Assembly (NCBI GenBank): GCA_913031125.1
Contig: CAJWFK010000025.1
Coordinates: 1 to 38,440, forward strand
Length of the DNA stretch: 38,440 nucleotides
Source of the DNA: an uncultured Woeseia sp.
GTDB lineage: Bacteria; Pseudomonadota; Gammaproteobacteria; Steroidobacterales; Woeseiaceae
Direction: 5' to 3'
Position numbers and translations under genes: made by a program. Positions 27,433 to 37,397 of the stretch are shown piece after piece. Within the stretch, counting starts at the first letter, position 1; every line of letters begins with the position of its first letter. Below the pieces are notes generated by a model. That model ran no database searches and was not told where the DNA came from. It saw only the letters and a list, made by a program, of their open reading frames with translations.

Positions 27433-28827
27433 ATGCTTCCCGTTATAGCACTTATTGGACGTCCCAACGTTGGAAAGTCGACGTTATTTAACAGATTAAC
27501 CCATTCCCGAGACGCAATCGTTTCTAACTATCCTGGTTTGACGCGCGATCGCCAATACGGGTTCGGTAAAATTGGCCCCGTAGCCTATATTGTTATTGAT
27601 ACGGGCGGAGTGGCCGGGGGTGAAATTGGGGTAAATGAGCTTATGGCCGAACAGACGTTGGCAGCTGTGCAAGAGGCAGATACGGTTGTCGTAATGGTTG
27701 ATGGTCGCAATGGTCTAACCTCTGCAGATGAATATGTAGTTGATCTTGTTCGTCGGCATAGTCGTAAAGCTTGGCTTGCCGTTAATAAGGCGGAAGGGCT
27801 TGACCAAGAGTTGGTGTCCAGCGAATTCCATGCTCTGGGCTTAGGTAAGCCATTAGCTATCTCCGCGGCACATGGTGATCGAGTAGCAAATTTTATGGGA
27901 GAAGTGCTCGCGCCTTTTAGCAACGCGGCACCAAAGGTTATTGAGTCTACTGACAAAGCGAAAGAGCTGCGAATATCTGTCATTGGCCGCCCAAATGTAG
28001 GTAAATCAACCTTAATTAATCGACTCATCGGTGAAGAGCGTCTTGTGGTTTATGACCAGCCGGGTACTACTCGAGACAGCGTAGCTATCCCATTTGAATG
28101 TAATGAGCGTAGCTACGTTATTGTCGATACGGCGGGGGTTCGCCGCAAAGCAAAAGTACGCGAGACTATTGAAAAATTTAGTGTTATCAAGGCCTTGCAA
28201 GCAATGGAGAACGCACAAGTTGTTATTGCTGTTATTGATGCGAGGGAGGGTATAACCGAGCAGGATATTAGTCTGATGGGGCTCGCTGTAGTTCGTGGTC
28301 GGGCTTTGGTAGTGGCTGTTAATAAGTGGGACGGACTGACTCTCAACCAGAAGAAACATGCAAATTCGGAGCTTGACCGCCGTTTGCCTTTTCTTGATTT
28401 TGCTGAGCGGATAACGATTTCTGCCCTCCATGGTACTGGCGTGGGTGATATCTTGCCGGCCACAGAACGAGCATATGATGCAGCGATCCGAAATATGTCT
28501 ACGGGAGATCTAACTCGAGTACTTGAGGACGCCACGCAGGCTCACCCACCGCCATTAGTTCGCGGCCGTCGGATACGACTTCGATATGCCCATCAGGGTG
28601 GACGCAATCCTCCTGTAATCATTATTCACGGAAATCAAACAGAAAAATTGCCGGATGCTTATCGTCGTTACCTAATGAATCATTTTCGTAAAGTTTTTAA
28701 ACTAAATGGCACACCGGTTCGGCTATCATTTAGGACCAGCAACAATCCATACAAAGGTAAACGCAACAAATTGACGCCTCGGCAACAACGCCGACGGAAA
28801 CGTTTATTTAAAAGAGTGAAAAAATAA
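27433..28827 (+). CDS. der: Ribosome-assembly GTPase Der (EngA)
   Basis: A double-GTPase protein needed for 50S subunit maturation. The two G1 loops, both GRPNVGKS, start at about residues 8 and 181. Each is followed by its G3 motif (DTGGV and DTAGV) and G4 motif (VNKAEG, a deviation from NKxD, in the first domain and VNKWDG in the second). A KH-like domain ends in a basic tail RKRLFKRVKK. Length (464) is normal. metX begins four bases after its stop. Confidence 0.96.
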   Translation: MLPVIALIGRPNVGKSTLFNRLTHSRDAIVSNYPGLTRDRQYGFGKIGPVAYIVIDTGGVAGGEIGVNELMAEQTLAAVQEADTVVVMVDGRNGLTSADEYVVDLVRRHSRKAWLAVNKAEGLDQELVSSEFHALGLGKPLAISAAHGDRVANFMGEVLAPFSNAAPKVIESTDKAKELRISVIGRPNVGKSTLINRLIGEERLVVYDQPGTTRDSVAIPFECNERSYVIVDTAGVRRKAKVRETIEKFSVIKALQAMENAQVVIAVIDAREGITEQDISLMGLAVVRGRALVVAVNKWDGLTLNQKKHANSELDRRLPFLDFAERITISALHGTGVGDILPATERAYDAAIRNMSTGDLTRVLEDATQAHPPPLVRGRRIRLRYAHQGGRNPPVIIIHGNQTEKLPDAYRRYLMNHFRKVFKLNGTPVRLSFRTSNNPYKGKRNKLTPRQQRRRKRLFKRVKK

Positions 28828-28831
28828 AATT

Positions 28832-29926
28832 GTGAAAGTACCTAGCAAAACTATCAAAGTTGAGGGTCGTTTTGACATGCGCCGTGGTGGCTTCCTTGAG
28901 TCTCCAGTTATTGCGTATGAAACGTGGGGCACCCTAGTCGGGGAGGGTGAAAACGCCATAATACTTTTCACTGGCCTTTCGCCTTCAGCACATGCAGCAT
29001 CATCACCGGATAATAACGCACCCGGTTGGTGGGAAAGCATGATTGGCCCAAGGTTACCGCTGGATACTGATCAATTTTTTATCATCTGTATTAACTCTCT
29101 TGGTAGTTGTTTCGGCTCTACCGGACCGGCCTCAATTAATCCAAGGACCGGAGACTTGTACCGCGTTTCTTTTCCGGTTCTTACGCTGGAAGACGTGGCT
29201 CAGGGTGGGTTTGAAGTAGTGAAGGCACTCGGGCTTACAAAAGTTCATACAACTATAGGCTGCTCCATGGGCGGGATGACAGCGTTATCATTTTGTGCGA
29301 TGCATCCTGATTTGGGCGGACAGTTACTCTCGATTTCATCGGCGACTTCCGCTATCCCTTTTTCTATCGCTGTACGGTCTTTACAGAGGGAGATGATTGT
29401 CAGCGACCCCAAATGGGAGGGAGGGAACTATGACCTCGAAGATCCACCGATCGTTGGTCAACGTTTAGCACGCAAGCTTGGGATGATGACTTATCGTTCA
29501 CCAGAGGAGTGGGAGCAACGTTTTGGACGAGCATCTATATCAACAGATGTAATGTCGGATGAACAATTTTTTGGTGACTTTTCTATCGAAAGCTATCTTG
29601 TTAATCATGCTGAGAAGTTCACTGGTCAGTTTGACGCAAATTGTTACCTTTATCTTTCGCGAGCGTCGGACCTATTCGATTTTTCTGAGCACGGTGGTTC
29701 GCTAGTATCTGCATTTGGCAAACTAAAACTAGAGCGGGCGATGGTTGTAGGAGTGGAAACTGATGTGCTTTTTCCCTTGAGGCAGCAGCAGGACTTAGCT
29801 CGTGGCTTGGCGGCTGTAATTGATGATACTGAATTGGTTCGGTTAGATTGCATCAAAGGACACGATTCATTTCTTGTGGATACCGAAAACTTTGCACCGG
29901 TTATTACCCGTTTTATCCAGTCTTAG
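28832..29926 (+). CDS. metX: MetX-family O-acyltransferase (homoserine or serine O-acyltransferase)
   Basis: An alpha/beta-hydrolase-fold acyltransferase of 364 residues. The nucleophile elbow is GCSMGG with S145, with an oxyanion-region SLGSCFGSTGPASINP before it. An acid in VETDVLFPLRQQ and a histidine in KGHDSFLVD complete the triad. MetX enzymes acylate homoserine with acetyl- or succinyl-CoA, and related ones acylate serine; sequence motifs alone do not fix the substrate. The elbow has Cys where many family members have Gly. The GTG start (28832) lies four bases after der, so it is probably the last gene of the ndk-der operon, an uncommon place for it. It converges on xseA. Confidence 0.85.
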   Translation: MKVPSKTIKVEGRFDMRRGGFLESPVIAYETWGTLVGEGENAIILFTGLSPSAHAASSPDNNAPGWWESMIGPRLPLDTDQFFIICINSLGSCFGSTGPASINPRTGDLYRVSFPVLTLEDVAQGGFEVVKALGLTKVHTTIGCSMGGMTALSFCAMHPDLGGQLLSISSATSAIPFSIAVRSLQREMIVSDPKWEGGNYDLEDPPIVGQRLARKLGMMTYRSPEEWEQRFGRASISTDVMSDEQFFGDFSIESYLVNHAEKFTGQFDANCYLYLSRASDLFDFSEHGGSLVSAFGKLKLERAMVVGVETDVLFPLRQQQDLARGLAAVIDDTELVRLDCIKGHDSFLVDTENFAPVITRFIQS

Positions 29927-29975
29927 TGACCTTTTCGGTTAAACCGACTGCCAAAAGAAGTTAGTAACCACAATT

Positions 29976-31346
29976 CTAATCCTTATCGTTTTCGCTAGAT
30001 TTTGTGATAGCTGCTTCGAGCCGGCCGCGTGCGAGCATTACTTTTATATTTGAGCCTACGGCAGCCTGAATTGAATCAGTAATTAGTTGTCCGGTCTTTG
30101 CATCACTGATGATTGAATAGCCACGGTCTAAAGTTGCTTGTGGATTAATTGCATCCAGAGCTCTATTTGCTAGTTTGGTGCGTTCTCCAAGATTCTCAAT
30201 TGTTTTTCTAGTTCCTAATTCAAGACGCAATTTGAATTCATTGACGTTTGTTATGTGTTTTTGCACAACGATCCTCGGGGATTCTTTAAGTAATCGAGTT
30301 CGACTGACACCTAACTCGACCTGAATGCTTGCAAGCTGATGCTGTATTGCCCCTCTCATGACACGTTCCAGATTCTTAAGCCAATCTTTTTGGCGTTGTA
30401 CCGTTGTTGCTGGACTACTTTGTATAAGACGTTTGCCGAGCCAATCAAGTGTTTGAAGTTGCTCGTCGATATGGCGTTGGCCTAGTAGCGTTATTCTTTC
30501 CAATAAAGTTCCTATTTGCCGGGTCCACTCTGTTTGATCCGGGACGCTTAACTCGGCAGCGGCGGATGGTGTTGGAGCACGCACATCTGCAACAAAGTCA
30601 GCGATTGTTATGTCCGTCTCGTGCCCGACTGCACTGATCGTGGGTATAGTCGAGGATGCTATTGCGTGAGCGACTATTTCCTCATTAAAGGGCCATAGAT
30701 CCTCAAGAGATCCTCCTCCTCGGCCCACAATCAATAGGTCACATTCCGACCGACGGGTAGCAGTTTCTATCGCTGCTGCTATTTGCGGAGCTGCAGTATC
30801 ACCCTGAACAGCTGTGGGATAGATGATTACGGGAATAGCGGGAAAGCGACGCCGCAAAACAGTGAGGATGTCTCTAATTGCTGCTCCGCTAGGTGAACTA
30901 ATTATACCAATACATGATGGTAGTTTTGGTAGTGTCCTCTTCTTATCTTGATCAAAAAGGCCTTGTGTCGCTAATTTTTGCTTTAGCGCCTCGAATTGTT
31001 GTCGAAGTGCACCTTCACCTGCTAGCTCAAGTTGCTCAACGATAAGCTGGAATTCGCCTCGAGCCTCAAAAATACTGACTTTACCCAAAGCTAAAACCTG
31101 ATCACCGTTTTTAAACGTTATAGACTTACTATGTTGTCGTCCCCGGAACCAGGCACAGCGTAATTGTGCTGTATTATCTTTAAGGCTGAAGTAGACATGG
31201 CCTGATGCAGGCCGGGCCAGGTTAGATATCTCTCCCTCTACCCAAATAGTCGCGATTTCGGACTCAAGGAGTGTTTTTGCCTGGCGATTCAATTCAGAAA
31301 CGCTGACGGCTTTGAATGAAGGTTTTATTTTTAAAAAATCATCCAT
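29976..31346 (-). CDS. xseA: Exodeoxyribonuclease VII large subunit
   Basis: The catalytic subunit of an exonuclease that degrades single-stranded DNA. The 456-residue product has an N-terminal OB-fold (about 15-110: TIWVEGEISNLARPASGHVYFSLKD). The catalytic core has GIISSPSGAAIRDILTVLRRRFP, LIVGRGGGSLEDLWPFNEE and ISAVGHETDITIADFVADVRAPTPSAAAE. A long helical region follows and the protein ends with NPQATLDRGYSI. It is divergent from guaB, the usual gammaproteobacterial order. Confidence 0.95.
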   Translation of the reverse strand: MDDFLKIKPSFKAVSVSELNRQAKTLLESEIATIWVEGEISNLARPASGHVYFSLKDNTAQLRCAWFRGRQHSKSITFKNGDQVLALGKVSIFEARGEFQLIVEQLELAGEGALRQQFEALKQKLATQGLFDQDKKRTLPKLPSCIGIISSPSGAAIRDILTVLRRRFPAIPVIIYPTAVQGDTAAPQIAAAIETATRRSECDLLIVGRGGGSLEDLWPFNEEIVAHAIASSTIPTISAVGHETDITIADFVADVRAPTPSAAAELSVPDQTEWTRQIGTLLERITLLGQRHIDEQLQTLDWLGKRLIQSSPATTVQRQKDWLKNLERVMRGAIQHQLASIQVELGVSRTRLLKESPRIVVQKHITNVNEFKLRLELGTRKTIENLGERTKLANRALDAINPQATLDRGYSIISDAKTGQLITDSIQAAVGSNIKVMLARGRLEAAITKSSENDKD

Positions 31347-31384
31347 AGGGAGAGTATACGTTTACATTTAACTGCATACTGACG

Positions 31385-31413
31385 TTTACCACGAAATCCT
31401 GACTGCGTACAAT
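31385..31413 (+). promoter_or_regulatory. Candidate sigma-70 promoter for guaBA
   Basis: TTTACC (31385-31390) and TACAAT (31408-31413) are 17 bases apart, four and five matches to the consensus. The start would be near 31420, giving a leader of about 40 bases to guaB. No obvious PurR operator is seen. Confidence 0.5.
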
Positions 31414-31461
31414 GAATCGTTTTATCCAGCTACCGTATTAAGGTGCTGACGGGTGACGCCT

Positions 31462-32931
31462 ATGCGCATTTCAAAAGACGCATTGACCTTTGACGATGTA
31501 TTGCTGCAGCCGGACTACTCGGATGTGCTACCGCGTGAGGTCGATCTAACGACTAAACTTACTAATGACATAACCTTGAATATACCTTTGGTGTCAGCTG
31601 CCATGGACACGGTTACGGAGGCTTCGCTTGCCATCGCACTCGCTCAAGAAGGCGGTATGGGGATTATTCACAAAAATATGCTGCCAGAACTTCAGGCGCA
31701 GCAGGTCCTCCGCGTAAAGAAGTTTGAAAGCGGCATTGTTCGGGACCCAATCACGGTGCCCCCGGAAATGACGATACAAGAAGTCATTGATCTCACTCGT
31801 GCGTTGAATATATCTGGTGTGCCGGTAGTCAAAGGAAAAGAGACTATCGGGATTGTGACAGGTCGTGATCTGCGTTTCGAAACTAAACTCGATGCACCTG
31901 TTTCAACCGTGATGACACCTCAGGAGCGTTTGGTCACAGTGCGTGAAGGGGCAGATGATGATGAGGTATTGTCGCTACTTCATAAGCACAGAATTGAAAA
32001 AGTTCTTGTCGTGACAGCTGACTTTGAATTGCGGGGCATGATAACCGCTAAAGACTTTCAAAAGGCCAGTGATTATCCTCGTGCCTGCAAAGACGATTTT
32101 GGTGCACTTCGCGTCGGAGCGGCTGTTGGTACGGGTCATGATACTGATGAACGTGTTGCTGCGCTGGTTGCGGTTGGAGTCGATGCCGTGGTTGTTGATA
32201 CGTCACATGGCTTCTCCAAAGGAGTCATAGAACGAGTACGTCTGATAAAGCAGCAGTATCCGGATTTGCAGGTTATTGCCGGCAATATTGTCCAGGGAGA
32301 TGCTGCAGAAGCACTTATTGAAGCAGGGGCGGATGGCGTGAAAGTCGGTATCGGCCCTGGTTCGATTTGTACGACGCGTGTTGTTGCCGGTGTGGGTGTT
32401 CCCCAGATATCTGCTGTTTTCGAAGTAGCCGATGCTTTAAAGAAAAAGGGTATTCCTCTAATAGCGGATGGTGGTATTCGTTACTCAGGCGATATTGCTA
32501 AAGCTATTGTCGCAGGAGCCCACTCGGTCATGATTGGTGGTTTGTTTGCCGGTACCGAAGAATCACCTGGCGAAGTAGAGCTTTTTCAAGGTCGATCTTA
32601 CAAATCTTATCGGGGTATGGGCTCTGTTGGAGCTATGAGTCAAACACATGGTTCAAGTGATCGTTATTTCCAAGATACTACTGAAGAATTAGAAAAACTG
32701 GTACCGGAAGGGATTGAGGGTAGAGTTTCCTATAAAGGTTCCTTAGTGACTATTATTCACCAGTTACTTGGTGGAGTGCGTGCAGCTATGGGATATACAG
32801 GCAGTCATAACATCGAAGAAATGCGGACTCGACCGAAATTCGTAAAAATTACGGGGGCTGGTATGAAAGAGAGTCATGTCCATGACGTAATGATTACCAA
32901 AGAAGCACCAAATTACCGGACAAATAACTAG
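31462..32931 (+). CDS. guaB: Inosine-5'-monophosphate dehydrogenase
   Basis: Oxidises IMP to XMP with NAD, the first committed step of GMP synthesis. The barrel carries [15 protein letters not shown] at the N-terminus and the catalytic cysteine in [15 protein letters not shown]. The flap motif lies in [16 protein letters not shown]. Two CBS domains occupy about residues 93-205. The ATG at 31462 lines up with other GuaB starts; a GTG at 31453 would add three residues. guaA starts ten bases after the stop. Confidence 0.97.
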   Translation: MRISKDALTFDDVLLQPDYSDVLPREVDLTTKLTNDITLNIPLVSAAMDTVTEASLAIALAQEGGMGIIHKNMLPELQAQQVLRVKKFESGIVRDPITVPPEMTIQEVIDLTRALNISGVPVVKGKETIGIVTGRDLRFETKLDAPVSTVMTPQERLVTVREGADDDEVLSLLHKHRIEKVLVVTADFELRGMITAKDFQKASDYPRACKDDFGALRVGAAVGTGHDTDERVAALVAVGVDAVVVDTSHGFSKGVIERVRLIKQQYPDLQVIAGNIVQGDAAEALIEAGADGVKVGIGPGSICTTRVVAGVGVPQISAVFEVADALKKKGIPLIADGGIRYSGDIAKAIVAGAHSVMIGGLFAGTEESPGEVELFQGRSYKSYRGMGSVGAMSQTHGSSDRYFQDTTEELEKLVPEGIEGRVSYKGSLVTIIHQLLGGVRAAMGYTGSHNIEEMRTRPKFVKITGAGMKESHVHDVMITKEAPNYRTNN

Positions 32932-32940
32932 ATTATTCGT

Positions 32941-34539
32941 ATGACTCAGGTATCTGATCTTCCGATAGCCATTCAGGACAATATCCAAAAATATCGCGTC
33001 TTAATACTGGATTTTGGCGGACAATATACGCAGCTGATAGCTCGGAGAATCCGGGAAGCTGGCGTCTATTCAGAGATATACCCCTGGGATGCAGCCGAAG
33101 CTGCACTAGTTGATTTTGAACCTGCGGGGATCGTTTTATCTGGAGGGCCCGAATCGGTAAATCTTGAGGATCCGCCCCGAGTTTCGCAGGTTGTTTTTGA
33201 TCTCGGCGTTCCTGTATTGGGAATTTGCTATGGAATGCAGGCAATGGCGGCGCAACTTGGGGGGAGCGTCGAGGCATCGGCGCACCGAGAATTTGGTTAT
33301 GCAGAAATTACGCCACTTGATTCAGAGTTGTTGAATGGACTTAATGATGGAGATGCGTCTACGCCAATCTTAGAAGTTTGGATGAGCCATGGTGATCGAG
33401 TTAACTCCTTACCCGCAGGGTTCAGTGTTGCGGCTACAAGTGTGAACTCACCATTAGCTGCGATGGAGGATGCTGACCGAAAATACTATGGTGTTCAGTT
33501 TCACCCGGAAGTTACCCACACCTCACAAGGGCAGGCGATTATTAATCGATTTATCCATGATATTTGCGGTTGCCGGGGTGATTGGACACCGGAAAATATA
33601 GTCTTAAGTTCCATTAAAACCATTCGCGAGAAAGTTGGTGATGACAGGGTGCTCCTTGGCCTTTCCGGTGGTGTCGATTCTTCAGTTGTTGCTGCGTTGC
33701 TGCACGAAGCAATTGGTGATCAGCTTACTTGTGTGTTTGTTGATCATGGCTTGCTCAGATACAACGAAGGTGATCAGGTAATGGATACCTTTTCTAAACA
33801 TATGCAAATCAATGTCAAACGAGTTGATGTAGCAGACCAATTTTTTGCAGCACTTAAAGGAATCGTGGACCCCGAAGTCAAAAGAAAGGTAATAGGCAGA
33901 TTATTTATCGAAGTTTTTGATGAAGCTTCCCAGGAGTTGAATGACATAAAGTGGCTTGCACAGGGAACTATTTATCCGGACGTTATAGAGTCTGCTGGAG
34001 CGGCTACAGGTAAGGCGCACGTCATTAAATCGCACCACAATGTTGGTGGGTTGCCTGAAAAAATGCGTATGAAACTTGTTGAACCTTTACGGGAACTCTT
34101 CAAAGACGAGGTCCGTAAAATTGGATTAGAACTTGGTCTACCACGAGAAATGGTTTACCGCCATCCATTTCCCGGTCCTGGACTTGGTGTTCGCGTCCTT
34201 GGCGAAGTAAGGCCGGAGTATGTTTCTCTTTTGCAGTTAGCGGACGACATCTTTATACAAGAGCTACGCGAATATGATCTCTATGACAAGACTAGCCAAG
34301 CTTTTGCTGTTTTCCTACCGGTAAAATCCGTTGGAGTAATGGGCGATGGTCGAAAATATGACTTTGTTGTTGCTTTGCGCGCTGTTGAAACTATTGATTT
34401 TATGACGGCCCGTTGGGCGCGGTTGCCATACGAGTTTTTGGAGCATGTCTCGTTGAGAATAATAAACGAAGTCGACGGTATTTCGCGTGTGACCTATGAC
34501 ATATCGGGTAAACCACCTGCAACTATTGAGTGGGAATAA
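32941..34539 (+). CDS. guaA: GMP synthase (glutamine-hydrolysing)
   Basis: Converts XMP to GMP using glutamine and ATP. The 532-residue product has a glutamine amidotransferase domain (about 18-210) with [19 protein letters not shown], nucleophile cysteine in [12 protein letters not shown], and His-Glu in QFHPEVTHT. The ATP-pyrophosphatase domain has [18 protein letters not shown] (the SGGVDSS P-loop). The C-terminal dimerisation domain ends in [12 protein letters not shown]. It is paired with guaB as expected. After guaA the conserved gene order ends. Confidence 0.97.
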   Translation: MTQVSDLPIAIQDNIQKYRVLILDFGGQYTQLIARRIREAGVYSEIYPWDAAEAALVDFEPAGIVLSGGPESVNLEDPPRVSQVVFDLGVPVLGICYGMQAMAAQLGGSVEASAHREFGYAEITPLDSELLNGLNDGDASTPILEVWMSHGDRVNSLPAGFSVAATSVNSPLAAMEDADRKYYGVQFHPEVTHTSQGQAIINRFIHDICGCRGDWTPENIVLSSIKTIREKVGDDRVLLGLSGGVDSSVVAALLHEAIGDQLTCVFVDHGLLRYNEGDQVMDTFSKHMQINVKRVDVADQFFAALKGIVDPEVKRKVIGRLFIEVFDEASQELNDIKWLAQGTIYPDVIESAGAATGKAHVIKSHHNVGGLPEKMRMKLVEPLRELFKDEVRKIGLELGLPREMVYRHPFPGPGLGVRVLGEVRPEYVSLLQLADDIFIQELREYDLYDKTSQAFAVFLPVKSVGVMGDGRKYDFVVALRAVETIDFMTARWARLPYEFLEHVSLRIINEVDGISRVTYDISGKPPATIEWE

Positions 34540-34569
34540 GATTAAAAGGAATTCTCTAAGGAAGATGAA

Positions 34570-35538
34570 ATGAAAACTCTTTTAACTGGTGCAACTGGCT
34601 TTCTCGGCGGATGGCTTGTTTCGGATTTGCTTGACCACTCTTTCGAAATAACAGTGATCCGCAACCCCAAAAGCAAAGCAAGTTATAGGACTGATTCTCA
34701 ATATTTTTTAAAGAATTTTACTGAGAAATGCAGGGAAGAATTCATTGATTTGTTTGATTATTCAGCGGTCGAAAAAATAATAAAAGAAGTCAAGCCTGAT
34801 GCAGTCATTCATATGGCTGCTGTAGGTGATGTTACCGTTGCAAAAAACAACCCTAAATATACTTACGAAGTGTCATCTAATGGCACGCTAAATATACTTG
34901 AAGCAATAAGGGTACATAGTCCTGATACGTTATTCTTATCGCATACCACCGATAAGGTATACAGTGGCAATGCCGTTCCTTTTAATGAGGAAATGCTGTT
35001 CGATCCAAACCATATTTACGAAGCAGCTAAAGTATCTCAAGAGTATTTGACCAAAATTTACTCTGAATCTTATGGGATCAGAGCGGCGACCATGAGATGC
35101 GGAAACTATTTCGGTGGGTATGATTTTAATTTTAACCGGATCGTACCGTATGTGATTAAGTGCGCTATAGAGAATGAGACGGTTCAATTAAGATCAGATG
35201 GTAGTTTTACGCGCGATTTCTTATATATCAAAGATGCCGTTTCGATCAATCGAATGTTATTAGAATTGATGTCCGGTACAAGCTGCCCTTTTAAGTTTGG
35301 GGACGCATTCAATTTTTCGTTAGAAATCGAGTTATCAGTGATGGATATTGTTCACAAAACTTTGGAACTCTGTGACAGTAAAATTGAAGTCCAGGTCATT
35401 GGTGATGGCGCTTCTGAGATACCTAATATGCGGTTGGATTGTACTAAGTCCAAGACAGAATTAGGTTGGCTTCCAAAATACTCACTCGAAGACGGATTAT
35501 ATGAAACGATCGAATCTTATCGTTCATATTTAACTTAA
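34570..35538 (+). CDS. NAD-dependent sugar-nucleotide dehydratase, CDP-glucose 4,6-dehydratase-like
   Basis: An extended short-chain dehydrogenase of 322 residues. The Rossmann motif TGATGFLG is at 6-13. HMAAVGDV near 81-88, the catalytic TTDK at 126-129 (sugar dehydratases carry T-[ST]-D-K) and Y150-x3-K154 are all present. MRCGNYFGGYDFNFNRIVP and the RDFLYIKDAV motif resemble CDP-glucose 4,6-dehydratases, which make 4-keto-6-deoxy sugars for surface polysaccharide. UDP- or GDP-sugar enzymes of the same fold remain possible. It follows guaA by 30 bases with AAGGAAG before the start. It is visibly AT-richer than guaA and has no other sugar-biosynthesis gene nearby, so it may be acquired. Confidence 0.75.
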   Translation: MKTLLTGATGFLGGWLVSDLLDHSFEITVIRNPKSKASYRTDSQYFLKNFTEKCREEFIDLFDYSAVEKIIKEVKPDAVIHMAAVGDVTVAKNNPKYTYEVSSNGTLNILEAIRVHSPDTLFLSHTTDKVYSGNAVPFNEEMLFDPNHIYEAAKVSQEYLTKIYSESYGIRAATMRCGNYFGGYDFNFNRIVPYVIKCAIENETVQLRSDGSFTRDFLYIKDAVSINRMLLELMSGTSCPFKFGDAFNFSLEIELSVMDIVHKTLELCDSKIEVQVIGDGASEIPNMRLDCTKSKTELGWLPKYSLEDGLYETIESYRSYLT

Positions 35539-35658
35539 CAAGGTTATCGGTTGATACGCTGTGATGTTTTGAGGTTGTTCTGTCAGAGGCTCCGGGACGT
35601 TTCTATTTTTTTAAATCACCCGGTTGGCTTTCTCTCTCGCATGTATCAGGAGATTTAA

Positions 35659-35985
35659 ATGGACATCAAAAGAATAGGAGATGCAATCGATCAATTCGCA
35701 GAAGAAAGGGACTGGGATAAATTTCATACACCAAAAAATCTGGCTATGGCCCTGAGTGTAGAAGCGTCAGAGCTCGTGGAGATTTTCCAGTGGAAAGAAG
35801 GCGATGATGTTGATGATCAGCGAGCAATTAAAGCGGCAGAAGAAGAACTTGCGGACATCTTCTATTACACCCTGCGTATGTGCCAGAAAATGGATATTAA
35901 TCTGGAAGAAGCTTTTTTTAAAAAAATGGTGAAAAATAGGGAAAAACATCCCATCAGGAAAGTCAAAGGAAAGCTACCCAATTAA
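35659..35985 (+). CDS. MazG-like nucleotide pyrophosphohydrolase
   Basis: A small all-alpha NTP pyrophosphatase of 108 residues, of the MazG/RS21-C6 (dCTP pyrophosphatase-like) type. The metal-binding glutamates are in SVEASELVEIFQW (about 34-46) and EEELADIFYYTLRM (about 61-74), the usual E-x2-E and E-x2-D pattern. The start is well supported by AGGAGATTTAA just before the ATG. Such enzymes clear non-canonical or excess nucleotides; the substrate is not readable from sequence. It is alone, flanked by 120- and 111-base spacers without clear signals. Confidence 0.85.
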   Translation: MDIKRIGDAIDQFAEERDWDKFHTPKNLAMALSVEASELVEIFQWKEGDDVDDQRAIKAAEEELADIFYYTLRMCQKMDINLEEAFFKKMVKNREKHPIRKVKGKLPN

Positions 35986-36096
35986 AATTATTTCCGGAAT
36001 GCAATTTTGTTTAGCCTTACCCCACTGACAGATATTATCTCTAAAAAAAAGAGAAATTCCATTGTGGTTTAAATAATATTTCGAGCTAACAGTACT

Positions 36097-36534
36097 ATGA
36101 TGACACTATTACAATCCGTATCGTGGTCGTGCAAGCCTACCTGGAAAAAATCATCAGTTAATACGCTATGGTGTCTTTTAGGATGTTCCATCGGAGATTT
36201 TGGAACGATTCTATATTTTCAAATAAATCAGATAGCGTTTCCTCTCATTTGGATAATGACTCTCGCGATCATAAATGGACTTATCACATCCATAATGCTT
36301 GAAACTTTTATATTATCTCGGCAAATGCATTTGAGGGACGCCTTTAAAACTGCTATCGGGATGTCTTTGTTCTCCATGATTGCGATGGAATTAGCAATGA
36401 ATATTGTCGATGTGGTTTTCGCAGGGGGAGTTTTAGTATGGTGGGTCATTCCGTTAATGCTGATTGCCGGTTTCCTCACCCCTTTGCCATATAACTACTT
36501 TCGTTTAAAGAAATATGGGCTTGCGTGTCACTGA
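36097..36534 (+). CDS. DUF4396-family integral membrane protein
   Basis: A 145-residue membrane protein with about four hydrophobic segments (roughly 22-42, 47-72, 85-108 and 113-132). The pattern W-x2-L-G-C-x-I-G-D near residue 25-34, MELAMNIVD near 97-105 and a C-terminal LPYNYFRLKKYG resemble the DUF4396 family, whose function is not established. Met1 and Met2 are adjacent ATGs, and the ribosome binding site is weak. Two further membrane or envelope proteins and a TonB receptor follow on the same strand. Cys26, Cys30, Cys12 and His145 are noted because metal handling is plausible in this context, which is inference. Confidence 0.65.
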   Translation: MMTLLQSVSWSCKPTWKKSSVNTLWCLLGCSIGDFGTILYFQINQIAFPLIWIMTLAIINGLITSIMLETFILSRQMHLRDAFKTAIGMSLFSMIAMELAMNIVDVVFAGGVLVWWVIPLMLIAGFLTPLPYNYFRLKKYGLACH

Positions 36535-36589
36535 AGAATGAATGCTCTGGCAAAGAAACATTGCAGTGAGCACGAAACGGGTTGCATAG

Positions 36590-37315
36590 ATGTTTGAGAC
36601 CCAGCCATTCCAGATTTTTTCATTTCAGCATCTGGTAACGGTACTTATTGTACTGTCTACTGTTATAACCATTCCTTTTTACTTAAGAAATAAGTCGGAT
36701 TCGGTCAAGGTGATCGTAGGAAAATTAATAGCTATCTTGATTTTGGTTTATCAGGTTGTTCAGGTATTTACCAATACCATTATATTTGAGAAGCCCTGGG
36801 TTGAAATTCTGCCATTGCATATGTGTGATTTATCGTCCCTCTGTATTGCAATTTATTTTTTGAGAGGTGGTAGGATATTTTTTAACTGTGCATTTTTTTG
36901 GGGAGTAGCTGGAGCAACGATGTCTTTGCTTACGCCAACCGTTAAGCAGGGGTTTCCTGGTCTGGAATATTTATTATTTTTCTATTTCCACGGTTTAATT
37001 TTGTTTGGGGTGATGTTTTCATTTATAGCGTTAAAGAAGCGACCCTATTTACACGATTTGTTTAAAGTAATTACTATAAGCATCATAGGAATGGGTGTTA
37101 TATATTCTATAAATATCCTGCTCGGTGAAGAAGCGAATTTTTGGTATTTACAACAAAAACCAGATAACGATACGTTAATGAACTTTTTTCCTGATCCCCC
37201 GCTACACTTGATCCCATTAGTTCCAGCCGGAATATTTTTCATGAGTGCGGTTTATTTTCCGTTCTGGTTGAGAGACAGGATTACCTCGAGTCGCAAGGCA
37301 TTTGTAGCTGACTAA
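36590..37315 (+). CDS. YwaF/TIGR02206-family integral membrane protein
   Basis: The 241-residue protein has about seven membrane segments. Family features are FSFQHLVTVLIV at the N-terminus, ILPLHMCDLSSLCIA near residue 75, FFWGVAGATMSLLTP near 102-116 and GFPGLEYLLFFYFHGLILF near 121. NFWYLQQKPDNDTLMNFF near 184 matches the family's Y-x-F-L-x2-K-P stretch. The family has no well-established function. The lipid-like setting of its human relative TMEM164 suggests possible acyl-chain chemistry, but that is only a remote analogy. It is AT-rich, begins 55 bases after the DUF4396 gene and precedes the His/Cys small protein gene by 82 bases. Confidence 0.7.
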   Translation: MFETQPFQIFSFQHLVTVLIVLSTVITIPFYLRNKSDSVKVIVGKLIAILILVYQVVQVFTNTIIFEKPWVEILPLHMCDLSSLCIAIYFLRGGRIFFNCAFFWGVAGATMSLLTPTVKQGFPGLEYLLFFYFHGLILFGVMFSFIALKKRPYLHDLFKVITISIIGMGVIYSINILLGEEANFWYLQQKPDNDTLMNFFPDPPLHLIPLVPAGIFFMSAVYFPFWLRDRITSSRKAFVAD

Positions 37316-37397
37316 TTATTGTTGAATATTTTATTGAAAGGCAGCGATAGTAAGAATATGATTCCGGTTCGGTGTACTTTAAAAGAAAACATCAAAA

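Noticed and set aside
28012-28535. Two antisense frames of about 140 codons within der
   Set aside because: They mirror the conserved GTPase codons and show no protein-like features.
29934-29947. Terminator between metX and xseA (TCGGTT-A-AACCGA)
   Set aside because: A perfect palindrome, but the usable stem is only four bases after allowing a loop, and no T-run follows in either direction.
36034-36060. Hairpin TCTCT-A-rich-AGAGA after the MazG-like gene
   Set aside because: Weak A/T-rich stem with no T-run on the coding strand; not a convincing terminator.
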